DNA of 16,904 bases, taken from contig CAKMOP010000135.1 of assembly GCA_927910985.1 (NCBI GenBank), forward strand, positions 1-16,904, written 5' to 3'. Under the pieces are notes generated by a model. That model was given only the letters and a program-made list of their open reading frames with translations. It searched no databases and was not told the origin of the DNA. A program made the translations under genes and the position numbers. This document shows positions 8,585 through 16,151 of the stretch, piece after piece. The stretch is from an uncultured Porphyromonas sp. Its GTDB lineage: Bacteria; Bacteroidota; Bacteroidia; Bacteroidales; Porphyromonadaceae. How positions within the stretch are numbered: position 1 is the first letter of the stretch; each line of letters opens with the position of its first letter.

Positions 8585-9007
8585 TCATCTTACTCGAATC
8601 CGCATTTCCATGTCCTCACTAAGGGCGAAGGAGGCAGGCTTATAGCGAGGTGGTCCAAACTTAGGACGCGCATCACGACTGAAGCCACTGGGCTCGGTTG
8701 GAAGATGAAAGAAGTTACGATCTATGCGCCCATTCGCATTCTCATCTTGGTAGACGACGACGGCGTAAGTCCCCGTCTCAAGGAGCAGCGCAATGCGCTT
8801 GGTCAAGGCATCAACAGGCGTGGTAAGCGTCTTGACAGGCTTCTTGAGATAGTCCTCAGGCGAATTGTATACAGAGATTAGCAAGTTACCTTTCTTTTCC
8901 TTCATCCCCACGACTTCAAGGGTCAAGCGACAAGTCGTCTGAGCAGTCAGTGACGCTGTAGTCAAGAGAAAGGCCACGAAAAGAGCGATATGAGTTCGTT
9001 GTATCAT
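8585..9007 (-). CDS. DUF2141 family secreted protein
   Basis: This 140-residue protein has a clear signal peptide (MIQRTHIALFVAFLLTTASL then TAQ), so it is periplasmic or exported. The DUF2141 hallmarks are present: GNLLISVYNSPEDYL early, then YAVVVYQDENANGRID (about residues 81-96), NFFHLPTEPSGFSRDA and FGPPRYKPASFAL. The QDENANGRID segment resembles a calcium-binding acidic loop, which is inference. The family is common in Bacteroidetes and has no settled function that I know of. The gene stands alone: 248 bp separate it from the membrane protein gene downstream, and the fucosidase operon is divergent upstream. I see no TAnnTTTG element just upstream. The frame is intact. Confidence 0.9.
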   Translation of the reverse strand: MIQRTHIALFVAFLLTTASLTAQTTCRLTLEVVGMKEKKGNLLISVYNSPEDYLKKPVKTLTTPVDALTKRIALLLETGTYAVVVYQDENANGRIDRNFFHLPTEPSGFSRDARPKFGPPRYKPASFALSEDMEMRIRVR

Positions 9008-9199
9008 TAGTTGATCCTTTTATCAATCATCCAGTCCTCACCTCTGTATATAGTAGAGATGAAGGGATGACTAAAAGTAGGAAAAACATAGGATATCATA
9101 GGATCATACTGGCAAGGGATAGACGTTTCAACTAATCTCCCTTCAGCGAGTAAAGAGCTTCGCTTGGGCACCACAAGAGGACAAGTACACCTGCAGGCA

Positions 9200-9271
9200 T
9201 TCCAAGCAAACTTTCCTCCTTAGGAAAACTTGCTTTCCAGCTTTGGAAAGTTTTTGTTCCAAAGGTGGATA
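9200..9271. repeat. 11-bp-phased alternating TTTCC/GGAAA motif region
   Basis: TTTCC at 9212, GGAAA at 9223, TTTCC at 9234, GGAAA at 9245, GTTCC at 9256 and GGATA at 9267 are each exactly 11 bp apart and alternate in orientation, giving a 22-bp repeat unit. Adjacent arms can form small hairpins, for example CTTTCCA (9233-9239) with TGGAAAG (9244-9250). The region lies in the 417-bp divergent gap between the DUF2141 gene and the fucosidase, about 100-170 bp upstream of the fucosidase promoter. The rest of the gap holds only that promoter, as far as I can see. Confidence 0.6.
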
Positions 9272-9369
9272 GGAGACCTTCTCAAGGTGAATGGGACTAT
9301 ATAAACCTTATCTTTCAGCTCTTCAGAGCTTAAGAGAAGCTCACTCTCGGCTGTGTGCATCAAATTAAG

Positions 9370-9377
9370 TAACTTTG
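9370..9377 (+). promoter_or_regulatory. Bacteroidetes-type -7 element TAACTTTG
   Basis: TAACTTTG matches TAnnTTTG and would start a leader of about 40 bases, A-rich near the fucosidase ATG at 9425, as is common in Bacteroidetes. It is the likely promoter of the fucosidase-cutC-transglutaminase operon. No clear -33 box is visible. Confidence 0.5.
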
Positions 9378-9424
9378 GTACGTCAGTAAACAATCACACA
9401 TACAAGACGAAGAAACATCACAGA

Positions 9425-10757
9425 ATGAAAAGCCTATTAACGAAGACCCGTGTGGCTACCTTGGCGCTCGGCTTAGCCGTCTCTACCCCTATCCTCGCTC
9501 ATGCGCAGAAGGGGTATAAGCCAACAAAGGAAAACATCTGCTGCTCGCGAACAGTTTCGTAACCGTGGTTTCGGTATCTTCCTGCACTGGGGGCTATACA
9601 GTATGTTCGCTCAGGGCGAATGGTATATGACCAATGCCAACCTCAACCATGCAGAATATGCCAAGTCCGCCGCAGCCTTCTACCCTGCACAGTTCGATGC
9701 AGCTAAGTGGGTTGCAGCCATCAAAGCCTCGGGAGCTGGCTATCTGACCATCACCTCGCGCCACCACGAAGGGTTCTCTCTGTGGAACACCAAGTATAGC
9801 GACTACAACATCGTGAAGGCAACCCCCTTCAAGCGTGATATCCTCGCCGAGCTACGTGACGAATGTCGCAAGCAAGGCTTAGGCTTCCACATCTACTACT
9901 CGCTCCTCGACTGGACTCGCGATGACTACTACCCCATCGGACGCACGGGACGTGGTACGGGACGTACTACACATGGCGACTGGAAGACCTATGATGCCTT
10001 CATGAACGACCAGCTCAAGGAGCTTGTCCAAGACTACGGAGCTGAAGCGATTTGGTTCGATGGTGAATGGGACCAAGATGAAAACCCTGGCTTCGACTGG
10101 CACTACGACAAGATGTATGCAGGCATCCACGCCCTCAACCCAGCTTGTCTCATCGGGAACAACCACCATGGTGAGGTGCACGAGGGCGAAGACTTCCAGA
10201 TGTTTGAGCGCGATGTACCAGGTGCTAACACCGCAGGGCTATCGGGTCAATCCATCAGCAAGCTCCCCATCGAGACCTGCCAAACGATGAACGGCATGTG
10301 GGGATATAAGATCGTCGACCAGAACTATAAGTCCGATACGACCCTCATCCGTCTGCTTGTAGAGACAGCTGGTCGCAATGCGAACCTCCTCTTGAATGTT
10401 GGCCCCGAAGCTTCAGGCGTACTTCCCGCTACGGCCATCGATCGCTTGGAGAAGATTGGTCGCTGGATGAAGACCAATGGTGTCACGGTCAAGGACGGTG
10501 TACGCGAAGGAATCATCCCTCCACAGGAATGGGGCGTAACTACACAGAAGGGCAAGACGCTTTATCTGCATATCTTGTCTTGGAAGAGCCGTATGCTCTC
10601 CCTGCCTTTGACTGAGAAGGTCAAGCGTGTCGTAGCTTTCGAATCGCGTAAGCCCATCCCCTATCAGCAGACTAAGGCTGGTCTGACACTGACCTTCGAC
10701 AAGGCTCCATCGGAAGCCAATGCTATTGACTACATCATCGAAGTAACCCTCCAATAG
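9425..10757 (+). CDS. GH29 alpha-L-fucosidase, secreted (one frameshift)
   Basis: This enzyme hydrolyses terminal alpha-L-fucose from glycans, probably mucin or host glycoprotein, in the periplasm or outside the cell. A signal peptide (MKSLLTKTRVATLALGLAVS, then TPILAHAQ) precedes the catalytic barrel. GH29 hallmarks are GFGIFLHWGLYSMFAQGEW, TSRHHEGFSLW, FHIYYSLLDW and IWFDGEW, whose Asp (about residue 212) is the expected nucleophile. NANLLLNVGPEASGVLP follows, also typical. The frame starting at 9425 stops at 9562 and the rest is read from another frame. Removing one A from AAAA near 9533-9536 gives YKPTKETSAAREQFRNRGFG and a protein of about 443 residues, within family range. ATG 9425 is preferred over the upstream in-frame GTG 9353, because 9353 precedes the promoter element. 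cutC starts 6 bases after its stop. Confidence 0.93.
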
Positions 10758-10763
10758 CCACCT

Positions 10764-11519
10764 ATGGAATACCGCATAGAGAACTGTGCAGGTAGTGCCG
10801 AAAGCGCCCGCCGAGCTGAGCTCGGTGGGGCTTATCGTATAGAGCTCTGCGCAGGACTACCCGAGGGGGGCACGACTCCTTCGTACGGAGAGATCGTAGC
10901 TGCACGCCGTGCTGTCGATATCAAGCTCAACGTCATCATACGCCCTCGCGCTGGAGACTTCCTCTACACTCCGATCGAAGTGGAAGCTATGCTTGAGGAT
11001 ATCAAGATGGCTCGACAACTGGGCGTTGATGGCATTGTTGTCGGTTGCTTGACTCCCGATGGCGAGGTTGACAAGGCTCTACTGGCGCACTTCGTAGAGG
11101 CCGCAGGCGAACTACCCGTGACCTTCCACCGAGCTATTGATGTCTGTCGTGATCCCTCCAGAGCGCTTGAAGATATCATCGAAGCTGGTTGTGCTCGTGT
11201 ACTCACCTCAGGGGGCAAGGCGACCGCAATCGAGGGTGCAGAAGTAATTGCTCAGCTCATCAAGCAGGCTGGTGACCGCATCATCATCATGCCAGGATCT
11301 GGCGTAACCCCTGAGAATATCGCCCAGCTTGCTCGCATCACAGGCGCAAAAGAGTTCCATTTCACAGGCCGTATCCCCGAGCCAAGTCCCATGCAATACC
11401 GCCACGAAGGGGTCTCCATGGGCGGGACGGTGACAATCGATGAATACGCTTACCTCTTCACCGACCCCAAGAAAATATCAGGAGCCCTTCAGGCTCTCGC
11501 CTCTATAGATCAGCACTAA
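10764..11519 (+). CDS. cutC: CutC family protein
   Basis: This cytosolic 251-residue TIM-barrel protein belongs to the CutC family, historically tied to copper tolerance although its biochemical activity is not well settled. It shows the family motifs: an N-terminal CAGSAESARRAELGGAYRIE followed by LCAGLPEGGTTPS, then NVIIRPRAGDFLYT, GIVVGCL, PVTFHRAID, VLTSGG and IIIMPGSGVTPENI, ending with KEFHFTGR. Length is normal and the frame is intact. The gap to the fucosidase is 6 bp and to the transglutaminase 12 bp, so all three are surely transcribed together. The company of a fucosidase hints that this CutC may act in carbohydrate handling rather than copper; that is inference from context only. 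Confidence 0.93.
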   Translation: MEYRIENCAGSAESARRAELGGAYRIELCAGLPEGGTTPSYGEIVAARRAVDIKLNVIIRPRAGDFLYTPIEVEAMLEDIKMARQLGVDGIVVGCLTPDGEVDKALLAHFVEAAGELPVTFHRAIDVCRDPSRALEDIIEAGCARVLTSGGKATAIEGAEVIAQLIKQAGDRIIIMPGSGVTPENIAQLARITGAKEFHFTGRIPEPSPMQYRHEGVSMGGTVTIDEYAYLFTDPKKISGALQALASIDQH

Positions 11520-11531
11520 CTAATCCAACCA

Positions 11532-14255
11532 ATGACTATACGTATCCTCACACTCGTCGCTGCACTCTCCTATGGTGGGCTTACAACTACCTTCGCTCAG
11601 CAAGCAAAGGTAGCCATGACGACCACGACCAAGAGCCAGCTACAACAGGACTTCCTCCGCAAGAAGCAAGCCTTCCCTCGAGGGAACTTCTTCCACATCT
11701 TCGACACTTCCCTTTCCTCGGAAGAGCGAGATGCCCTGACGTTCCTCTACGCCTATATGCCCTCCAATGACCTGATCGACAGAGATGGAGCCTACTTCTT
11801 GGAGAATGTACGCAGCTCCCTTGAAGCTCGCAAGACGATGCCTTGGGGCAAGGTCGTACCCGAGAGAGAATGGCGTCACTTTGTTCTGCCAATCCGCGTC
11901 AACAACGAAGCTTTAGATGCGTCTCGCCCCTATCTCTTCAATGCGCTGAAGGATCGTGTCAAGGGGCTCACGCTGGAGCAAGCCGTCCTCGAAGTCAATC
12001 ACTGGTGTCACGAGCACGTCGTATACACCCCGAGTGACTCTCGCACGTCTTCGCCTCTGGCTACCCTCCGCACTGCCTATGGTCGATGCGGTGAAGAGTC
12101 TACCCTCTTAGTGGCAGCCCTCCGATCCGTAGGCATCCCTGCTCGCCAGGTCTATACCCCACGCTGGGCTCATACGGATGACAACCACGCTTGGGTCGAA
12201 GCATGGGTCGATGGCAAGTGGCTCTTCCTCGGTGCTTGTGAGCCCGAGCCTGTCCTCAACTTAGCGTGGTTCAATGCTCCCGTCTCGCGTGCCATGCTCG
12301 TACATACCAAGGCCTTCGGTCGCTATGACGGGCCAGAGGAGGTCATTAGCCGCACGCCGACCTATACCGAAATCAATGTCATCGACAACTATGCTCGCAC
12401 TGGCAAGGTTGATGTACAGGTCGTTGATGCAGCTGGCCGCCCACAGGCTGGTGTCCCTGTAGAATTTCAGGTCTATAACTATGGGCAGTTCTACACCGTA
12501 GCTACCAAGCTCACCGATAGTCGAGGGCGTGCCTTCCTCACCGCAGGGCAAGGAGACATGCTCATCTACGCTAATAAGCCCGATGGGAAAGGCAGTTATC
12601 GCTTTGGATTCCAGAAAGCGCACTTCGGTCAAGACAAGCAGGTACGCCTTCAGCTGAACCATCGTCCAGGGGATCAGATCAATGAAGATCTACTCATCAC
12701 CCCACCACGTGAAGACGCCAAATACCCCAACGTCACCGACAGCCAGCGTACAGAAAACAACCGCCGCATGGCTACTGAAGACTCCATCCGCGGGCAATAC
12801 GTATCGACCTTCATCGGGAAGCAGCTCGAGGGAATGGACGCTCGTGGCAACTGGAAGACCTTGCATGAATTCGTCGAAGGAGCTAAGGATAAGGTGCAAG
12901 CCAAGGCGCTTCTGCAGGCCATATCCTCGAAGGACCTGCGTGACATCCCCTTGGATGTACTTCGTGACCATCTGGAGAATACCCACCCCCTCGCCCAGTT
13001 CGCTGGGAATAAGGAGCTGAGCATGGGCTATATCTATAACCCACGTGTAGCCAACGAACCATTGGTCGCCTATAAGAAGTTCTTCGCCGAAGCAGTGCCT
13101 CAAGCACTACAAAGCAAGTTCCGCTCTTCCTTTGAAGCCCTCCGACAGTGGTGTGTCTCCACAATTCATATTGACAATAGCCATAACCCGCTCACTTATC
13201 CTATCGAGCCGATTGGTGTATGGAAGAGCCAGAAGGCTGATACGCATTCGCGTAATATCTTCTTCGTCTCGCTCGCCCGCACGATGGGTTGGCCAACACG
13301 TATCGATGGCGTGACGGGCAAGGTACAGGTCTATGAACAGGATGCTTGGCACGATGTTGTCTTGGATAAGGGGCTATCACAGACGCCATCCAAGCAGGGG
13401 ACTCTGCGCCTCAGCTACAAGGATAATGGCATCATCGATAACCCGAAGTATTACTATCAGTTCACCATCTCCAAGTTCGATGCGCAAGGCAGCCCTCAGC
13501 TCCTTTCCTATGACGTGGGTGATAATGGGCTGGAGCAAGGTACTTCATGGGCTATAACCTTCAAGGACGGAGCCAAGATGGATGCTGGTAACTACCTGCT
13601 TGTCACGGGCTCTCGACTGGCCAGTGGAAGCGTATTGGTTAATATGCGCACCTTCACCATCAAGCCAGGGCAAACTACCGACGAAGAGCTGGTGATGCGC
13701 CGTGATACGACTGCAGTAGCCGTCCTCGGTAGCTTCAATTCAGAGAATCTTTATACCCATTATGGGGATGCCAAGGATCTAACGAAGGTAGAGCACTTCA
13801 CCGCTCCAACGGGCAAGGAACAGTCCCTGCTATCGACTACCGGCCGTGGGTACTATATCCTCGGTATCCTCGGAGCAGGAGAAGAGCCCACAAACCATGC
13901 ACTCAAGGATATCATCGCTGAGCGTGAGGTCTTCGAGCACTGGGGACGTAGCCTGGTTCTCCTCTTCAAGGACAAGACCAGCCAAAGCCGCTACCGTCCC
14001 GATGACTTTGTTGGCCTTCCTAAGGGTACTGTCTTCGGCCTGGATACCCAGGGGAAGATCCTCTCTGAGCTGGTCACGAATATGAAGCTCCGTGCAGGGA
14101 ACCTGCCCGTCTTCGTCATCGCAGACACCTTCAATCGTGTGGTCTTCGTCTCCCAAGGCTATACCATTGGCTTAGGTAGACAGCTACGTCAGGTCATCAC
14201 GGCTCTTGAGAAGGAGCAGTGCACTACCCCCACAAAGACCTGCACCATCCCATAG
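11532..14255 (+). CDS. large secreted transglutaminase-like multi-domain protein
   Basis: This 907-residue exported protein begins with a signal peptide (MTIRILTLVAALSYGGLTTT then FAQ). A transglutaminase/protease-like domain spans about residues 140-260: WCHEHVVYTP, AYGRCGEESTLL (nucleophile Cys 186) and DDNHAWVEAWVDGKW (His 219). The usual third-residue Asp is Gly 234, followed by ACEPEP, a motif I recall from related family members. Next comes an Ig/carboxypeptidase-regulatory-like segment, GKVDVQVVDAAGRPQAGVPV (about 291-310). At about 537-600 a second transglutaminase-like region lacks the Cys and His. The last ~150 residues look thioredoxin-like (RSLVLLF, LPVFVIAD, VVFVSQGY) but have no CxxC. 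It is probably a surface or periplasmic peptidase or peptide-processing protein; substrate unknown. It is the last gene of the fucosidase operon, before a strong terminator. No frameshift. Confidence 0.85.
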   Translation: MTIRILTLVAALSYGGLTTTFAQQAKVAMTTTTKSQLQQDFLRKKQAFPRGNFFHIFDTSLSSEERDALTFLYAYMPSNDLIDRDGAYFLENVRSSLEARKTMPWGKVVPEREWRHFVLPIRVNNEALDASRPYLFNALKDRVKGLTLEQAVLEVNHWCHEHVVYTPSDSRTSSPLATLRTAYGRCGEESTLLVAALRSVGIPARQVYTPRWAHTDDNHAWVEAWVDGKWLFLGACEPEPVLNLAWFNAPVSRAMLVHTKAFGRYDGPEEVISRTPTYTEINVIDNYARTGKVDVQVVDAAGRPQAGVPVEFQVYNYGQFYTVATKLTDSRGRAFLTAGQGDMLIYANKPDGKGSYRFGFQKAHFGQDKQVRLQLNHRPGDQINEDLLITPPREDAKYPNVTDSQRTENNRRMATEDSIRGQYVSTFIGKQLEGMDARGNWKTLHEFVEGAKDKVQAKALLQAISSKDLRDIPLDVLRDHLENTHPLAQFAGNKELSMGYIYNPRVANEPLVAYKKFFAEAVPQALQSKFRSSFEALRQWCVSTIHIDNSHNPLTYPIEPIGVWKSQKADTHSRNIFFVSLARTMGWPTRIDGVTGKVQVYEQDAWHDVVLDKGLSQTPSKQGTLRLSYKDNGIIDNPKYYYQFTISKFDAQGSPQLLSYDVGDNGLEQGTSWAITFKDGAKMDAGNYLLVTGSRLASGSVLVNMRTFTIKPGQTTDEELVMRRDTTAVAVLGSFNSENLYTHYGDAKDLTKVEHFTAPTGKEQSLLSTTGRGYYILGILGAGEEPTNHALKDIIAEREVFEHWGRSLVLLFKDKTSQSRYRPDDFVGLPKGTVFGLDTQGKILSELVTNMKLRAGNLPVFVIADTFNRVVFVSQGYTIGLGRQLRQVITALEKEQCTTPTKTCTIP

Positions 14256-14280
14256 CGATCGCCTCACATACACTTCATGC

Positions 14281-14319
14281 GAAAGAGGTCATCTCCAGAT
14301 CAAGGAGATGACCTCTTTC
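14281..14319 (+). terminator. strong intrinsic terminator of the fucosidase operon
   Basis: GAAAGAGGTCATCTCC (14281-14296) pairs perfectly over 16 bp with GGAGATGACCTCTTTC (14304-14319) around the 7-base loop agatcaa, and tcttat follows. It begins 25 bases after the transglutaminase stop codon and isolates the operon from the MATE gene. Confidence 0.85.
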
Positions 14320-14358
14320 TCTTATAGACACGCCAAGCAGTACTACGCGAGAGTATCG

Positions 14359-14366
14359 TATCTTTG
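14359..14366 (+). promoter_or_regulatory. Bacteroidetes-type -7 element TATCTTTG, 8 bases before the MATE start
   Basis: TATCTTTG follows the upstream terminator and ends 8 bases before ATG 14375. The spacing matches that before the ATP-grasp-like gene and implies a transcript with almost no leader. No clear -33 box is visible. Confidence 0.5.
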
Positions 14367-14374
14367 CGACACGA

Positions 14375-15751
14375 ATGCAACAGAAGACTCCTATCACACG
14401 TCTCCGTAGTTACCTCACGGAGCAATCTCATACGCTACGCCAGCTACTACATATAGGTACCCCTATTATCTTGGGGCAATTGGGAATCATTGCTGTGAAC
14501 TTTGCCGACACGATGATGGTCGGCAAGTACAATACAGATGACCTGGCGGCTGCCTCCTTTGTCAACAATATCTTCGCCCTCTTCTTCGTCCTTGGTCTGG
14601 GCTTCAGCTATGGACTGACACCTCTGGTCTCCAAGGCACATACACGAGGAGATGAACACCGCTTGGGAAGGCTACTCCGCCACAGTACCCTACTCAACGT
14701 CCTTATCGGGATTGGGCTTACGCTCTTACTCATCGGCGTGTATACCTTGCTACCGCTCTTCAGTCCTCCAGCTAAGCTACTGCCCTTCATCCGCCCTTAC
14801 TTTATTCTGCAGATGATTTCCCTTATGGTATATATGGCCTCTGCAGCGATGAAGCAGTTCTTTGATGGGATAGGACGTACCAAGATACCGATGTGGATTA
14901 TCCTCAGCTCCAACGTGCTTAATATAGTAGGCAACTATCTCCTGATCTTCGGCAAGTGGGGCTTCCCTGCGCTGGGACTTTATGGAGCAGGACTCTCTAC
15001 GCTCTGCTCACGGATCTATATGTTTGTGGCTCTTGCTCTGAGCCTTCGCTTGAGCACTTCTCTACAGAGTATCTATCAGAGCTTCTTTGAAGGTCGCATC
15101 TTCCTTCCCTACTTCGTTCGCCTCTTCCGCCTTGGACTTCCCGTCAGCATCCAGACGGGGGTAGAGACAGCAGCCTGGACCTTTGCGATCATCATCGTTA
15201 CACCTCTCGGCGAACATCCACTCGCCGTACATCAGATCCTCTGCACGCTGACAGCCTTGGGCTTCTTAGTCTACTATGGCATCGGTGCCGCTGCGACGAT
15301 TTTGGTCAGCAGTGCACATATCCGAAAGGCTCAAGGCGAAGTCAAGCACATCGTACGGGTAGCTCTCCTCTTATCCGAAGGAGTAGCACTTCTTGTTCTC
15401 TGTGGTCTACTCCTTGGGCGGAATTACCTTGGCTATCTCTTCAGTGATGACCCGATCATTGTAGCCATGACCGCACTGGCAGTCCTTCCGATGGCACTCT
15501 ACCAGCCCGCCGATGCTCTACAAGTCATTTATAGCAATGCGCTACGAGGACTGGAGGATGTAAAGAAGATGGCTATCTACGCCTGCGGGGTACATCTTAT
15601 GATAGCACCAGCCCTCTGCCTTCTCTTTGGCTTCGGCATTGGCCTACACGGAGGTGCTATCCAGCTCACCGCTATATGGTCAGCCTTTCCTGTAAGTCTC
15701 CTACTCTTGGGGTTGTTGCTCAAGAAGCGTTTTGACAATATAACCTTGTAG
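14375..15751 (+). CDS. MATE family efflux transporter
   Basis: This 458-residue inner-membrane transporter of the multidrug and toxic compound extrusion family exports cationic or other toxic compounds in exchange for Na+ or H+. The start of the first MATE domain is clear: IGTPIILGQLGIIAVNFADT then MMVGKYNTDDLAAASF. The second half-repeat begins RLGLPVSIQTGVETAAWTFA. About twelve hydrophobic segments are visible, and the GIGRTKIPMW and ALRGLEDVKKM loops fit the family. Length is typical and the frame is intact. It has its own promoter and lies after a terminator, so it is probably a single-gene unit. I see no strong terminator after its stop; the next recognisable structure is repeat array 2. 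Substrate cannot be told from sequence. Confidence 0.93.
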   Translation: MQQKTPITRLRSYLTEQSHTLRQLLHIGTPIILGQLGIIAVNFADTMMVGKYNTDDLAAASFVNNIFALFFVLGLGFSYGLTPLVSKAHTRGDEHRLGRLLRHSTLLNVLIGIGLTLLLIGVYTLLPLFSPPAKLLPFIRPYFILQMISLMVYMASAAMKQFFDGIGRTKIPMWIILSSNVLNIVGNYLLIFGKWGFPALGLYGAGLSTLCSRIYMFVALALSLRLSTSLQSIYQSFFEGRIFLPYFVRLFRLGLPVSIQTGVETAAWTFAIIIVTPLGEHPLAVHQILCTLTALGFLVYYGIGAAATILVSSAHIRKAQGEVKHIVRVALLLSEGVALLVLCGLLLGRNYLGYLFSDDPIIVAMTALAVLPMALYQPADALQVIYSNALRGLEDVKKMAIYACGVHLMIAPALCLLFGFGIGLHGGAIQLTAIWSAFPVSLLLLGLLLKKRFDNITL

Positions 15752-15836
15752 AAGCCTGCTCATCCGCCTAATCTACCCTTATTTAGAGACCTGAGAAGAA
15801 GACCAGGCAAAGATCTACACATGACGTCAGCTCTTC

Positions 15837-15960
15837 GACCTATATTGGTCACTGGGTGAAGCAATATAAGTCGGCTCCGTAAGCAATATAGGTCATCATG
15901 CCGACCAATATAGGTTCACGCAGCGAGCAATAGTGGTTCATCCAGCAAGCAATAGAGGAA
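15837..15960 (+). repeat. 22-bp-period repeat array 2 (decaying CAATATAGGTC cores)
   Basis: Core copies start at 15862 (CAATATAAGTC), 15884 (CAATATAGGTC), 15906 (CAATATAGGTT), 15928 (CAATAGTGGTT) and 15950 (CAATAGAGGAA), each 22 bp apart and increasingly degenerate. At the left edge, GACCTATATTG (15837-15847) is an inverted copy inside the dyad GACCTATATTGGTC; its A/T centre is exactly 22 bp from the next core's centre. Spacers are 11 bp and variable, although ACTG follows the first unit in both arrays. The array lies in the 400-bp gap between the MATE gene and cysS. Besides the cysS promoter, I see nothing else in the gap. Confidence 0.85.
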
Positions 15961-16122
15961 CTGTGTACGAAAAGCAGAGGACTCGCCCTGTTCAACGAAT
16001 GGAGGAAGCAACTCTGCTCGAAAGAGTCTGCTATATCCTCACGAGGCTTACCCAAACAATCTATTTACTAAAAAAGCCCTGATTACAAGCTTCTGCAAAT
16101 CGCTGAAGCCAGTAAGAACTAT

Positions 16123-16130
16123 TATCTTTG
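16123..16130 (+). promoter_or_regulatory. Bacteroidetes-type -7 element TATCTTTG before cysS
   Basis: TATCTTTG matches TAnnTTTG and ends 21 bases before the cysS ATG at 16152. The A/T-rich tggtaaataaacatatacgag lies between them. No clear -33 TTG box is visible. Confidence 0.5.
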
Positions 16131-16151
16131 TGGTAAATAAACATATACGAG

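Noticed and set aside
12690..13103. Antisense open frames inside the transglutaminase gene
   Set aside because: They lie on the opposite strand of a strongly supported gene and show no recognisable protein features.
15791..15809. CCTG...CAGG as a terminator after the MATE gene
   Set aside because: The stem is only four to five base pairs with no T-run, too weak to call.
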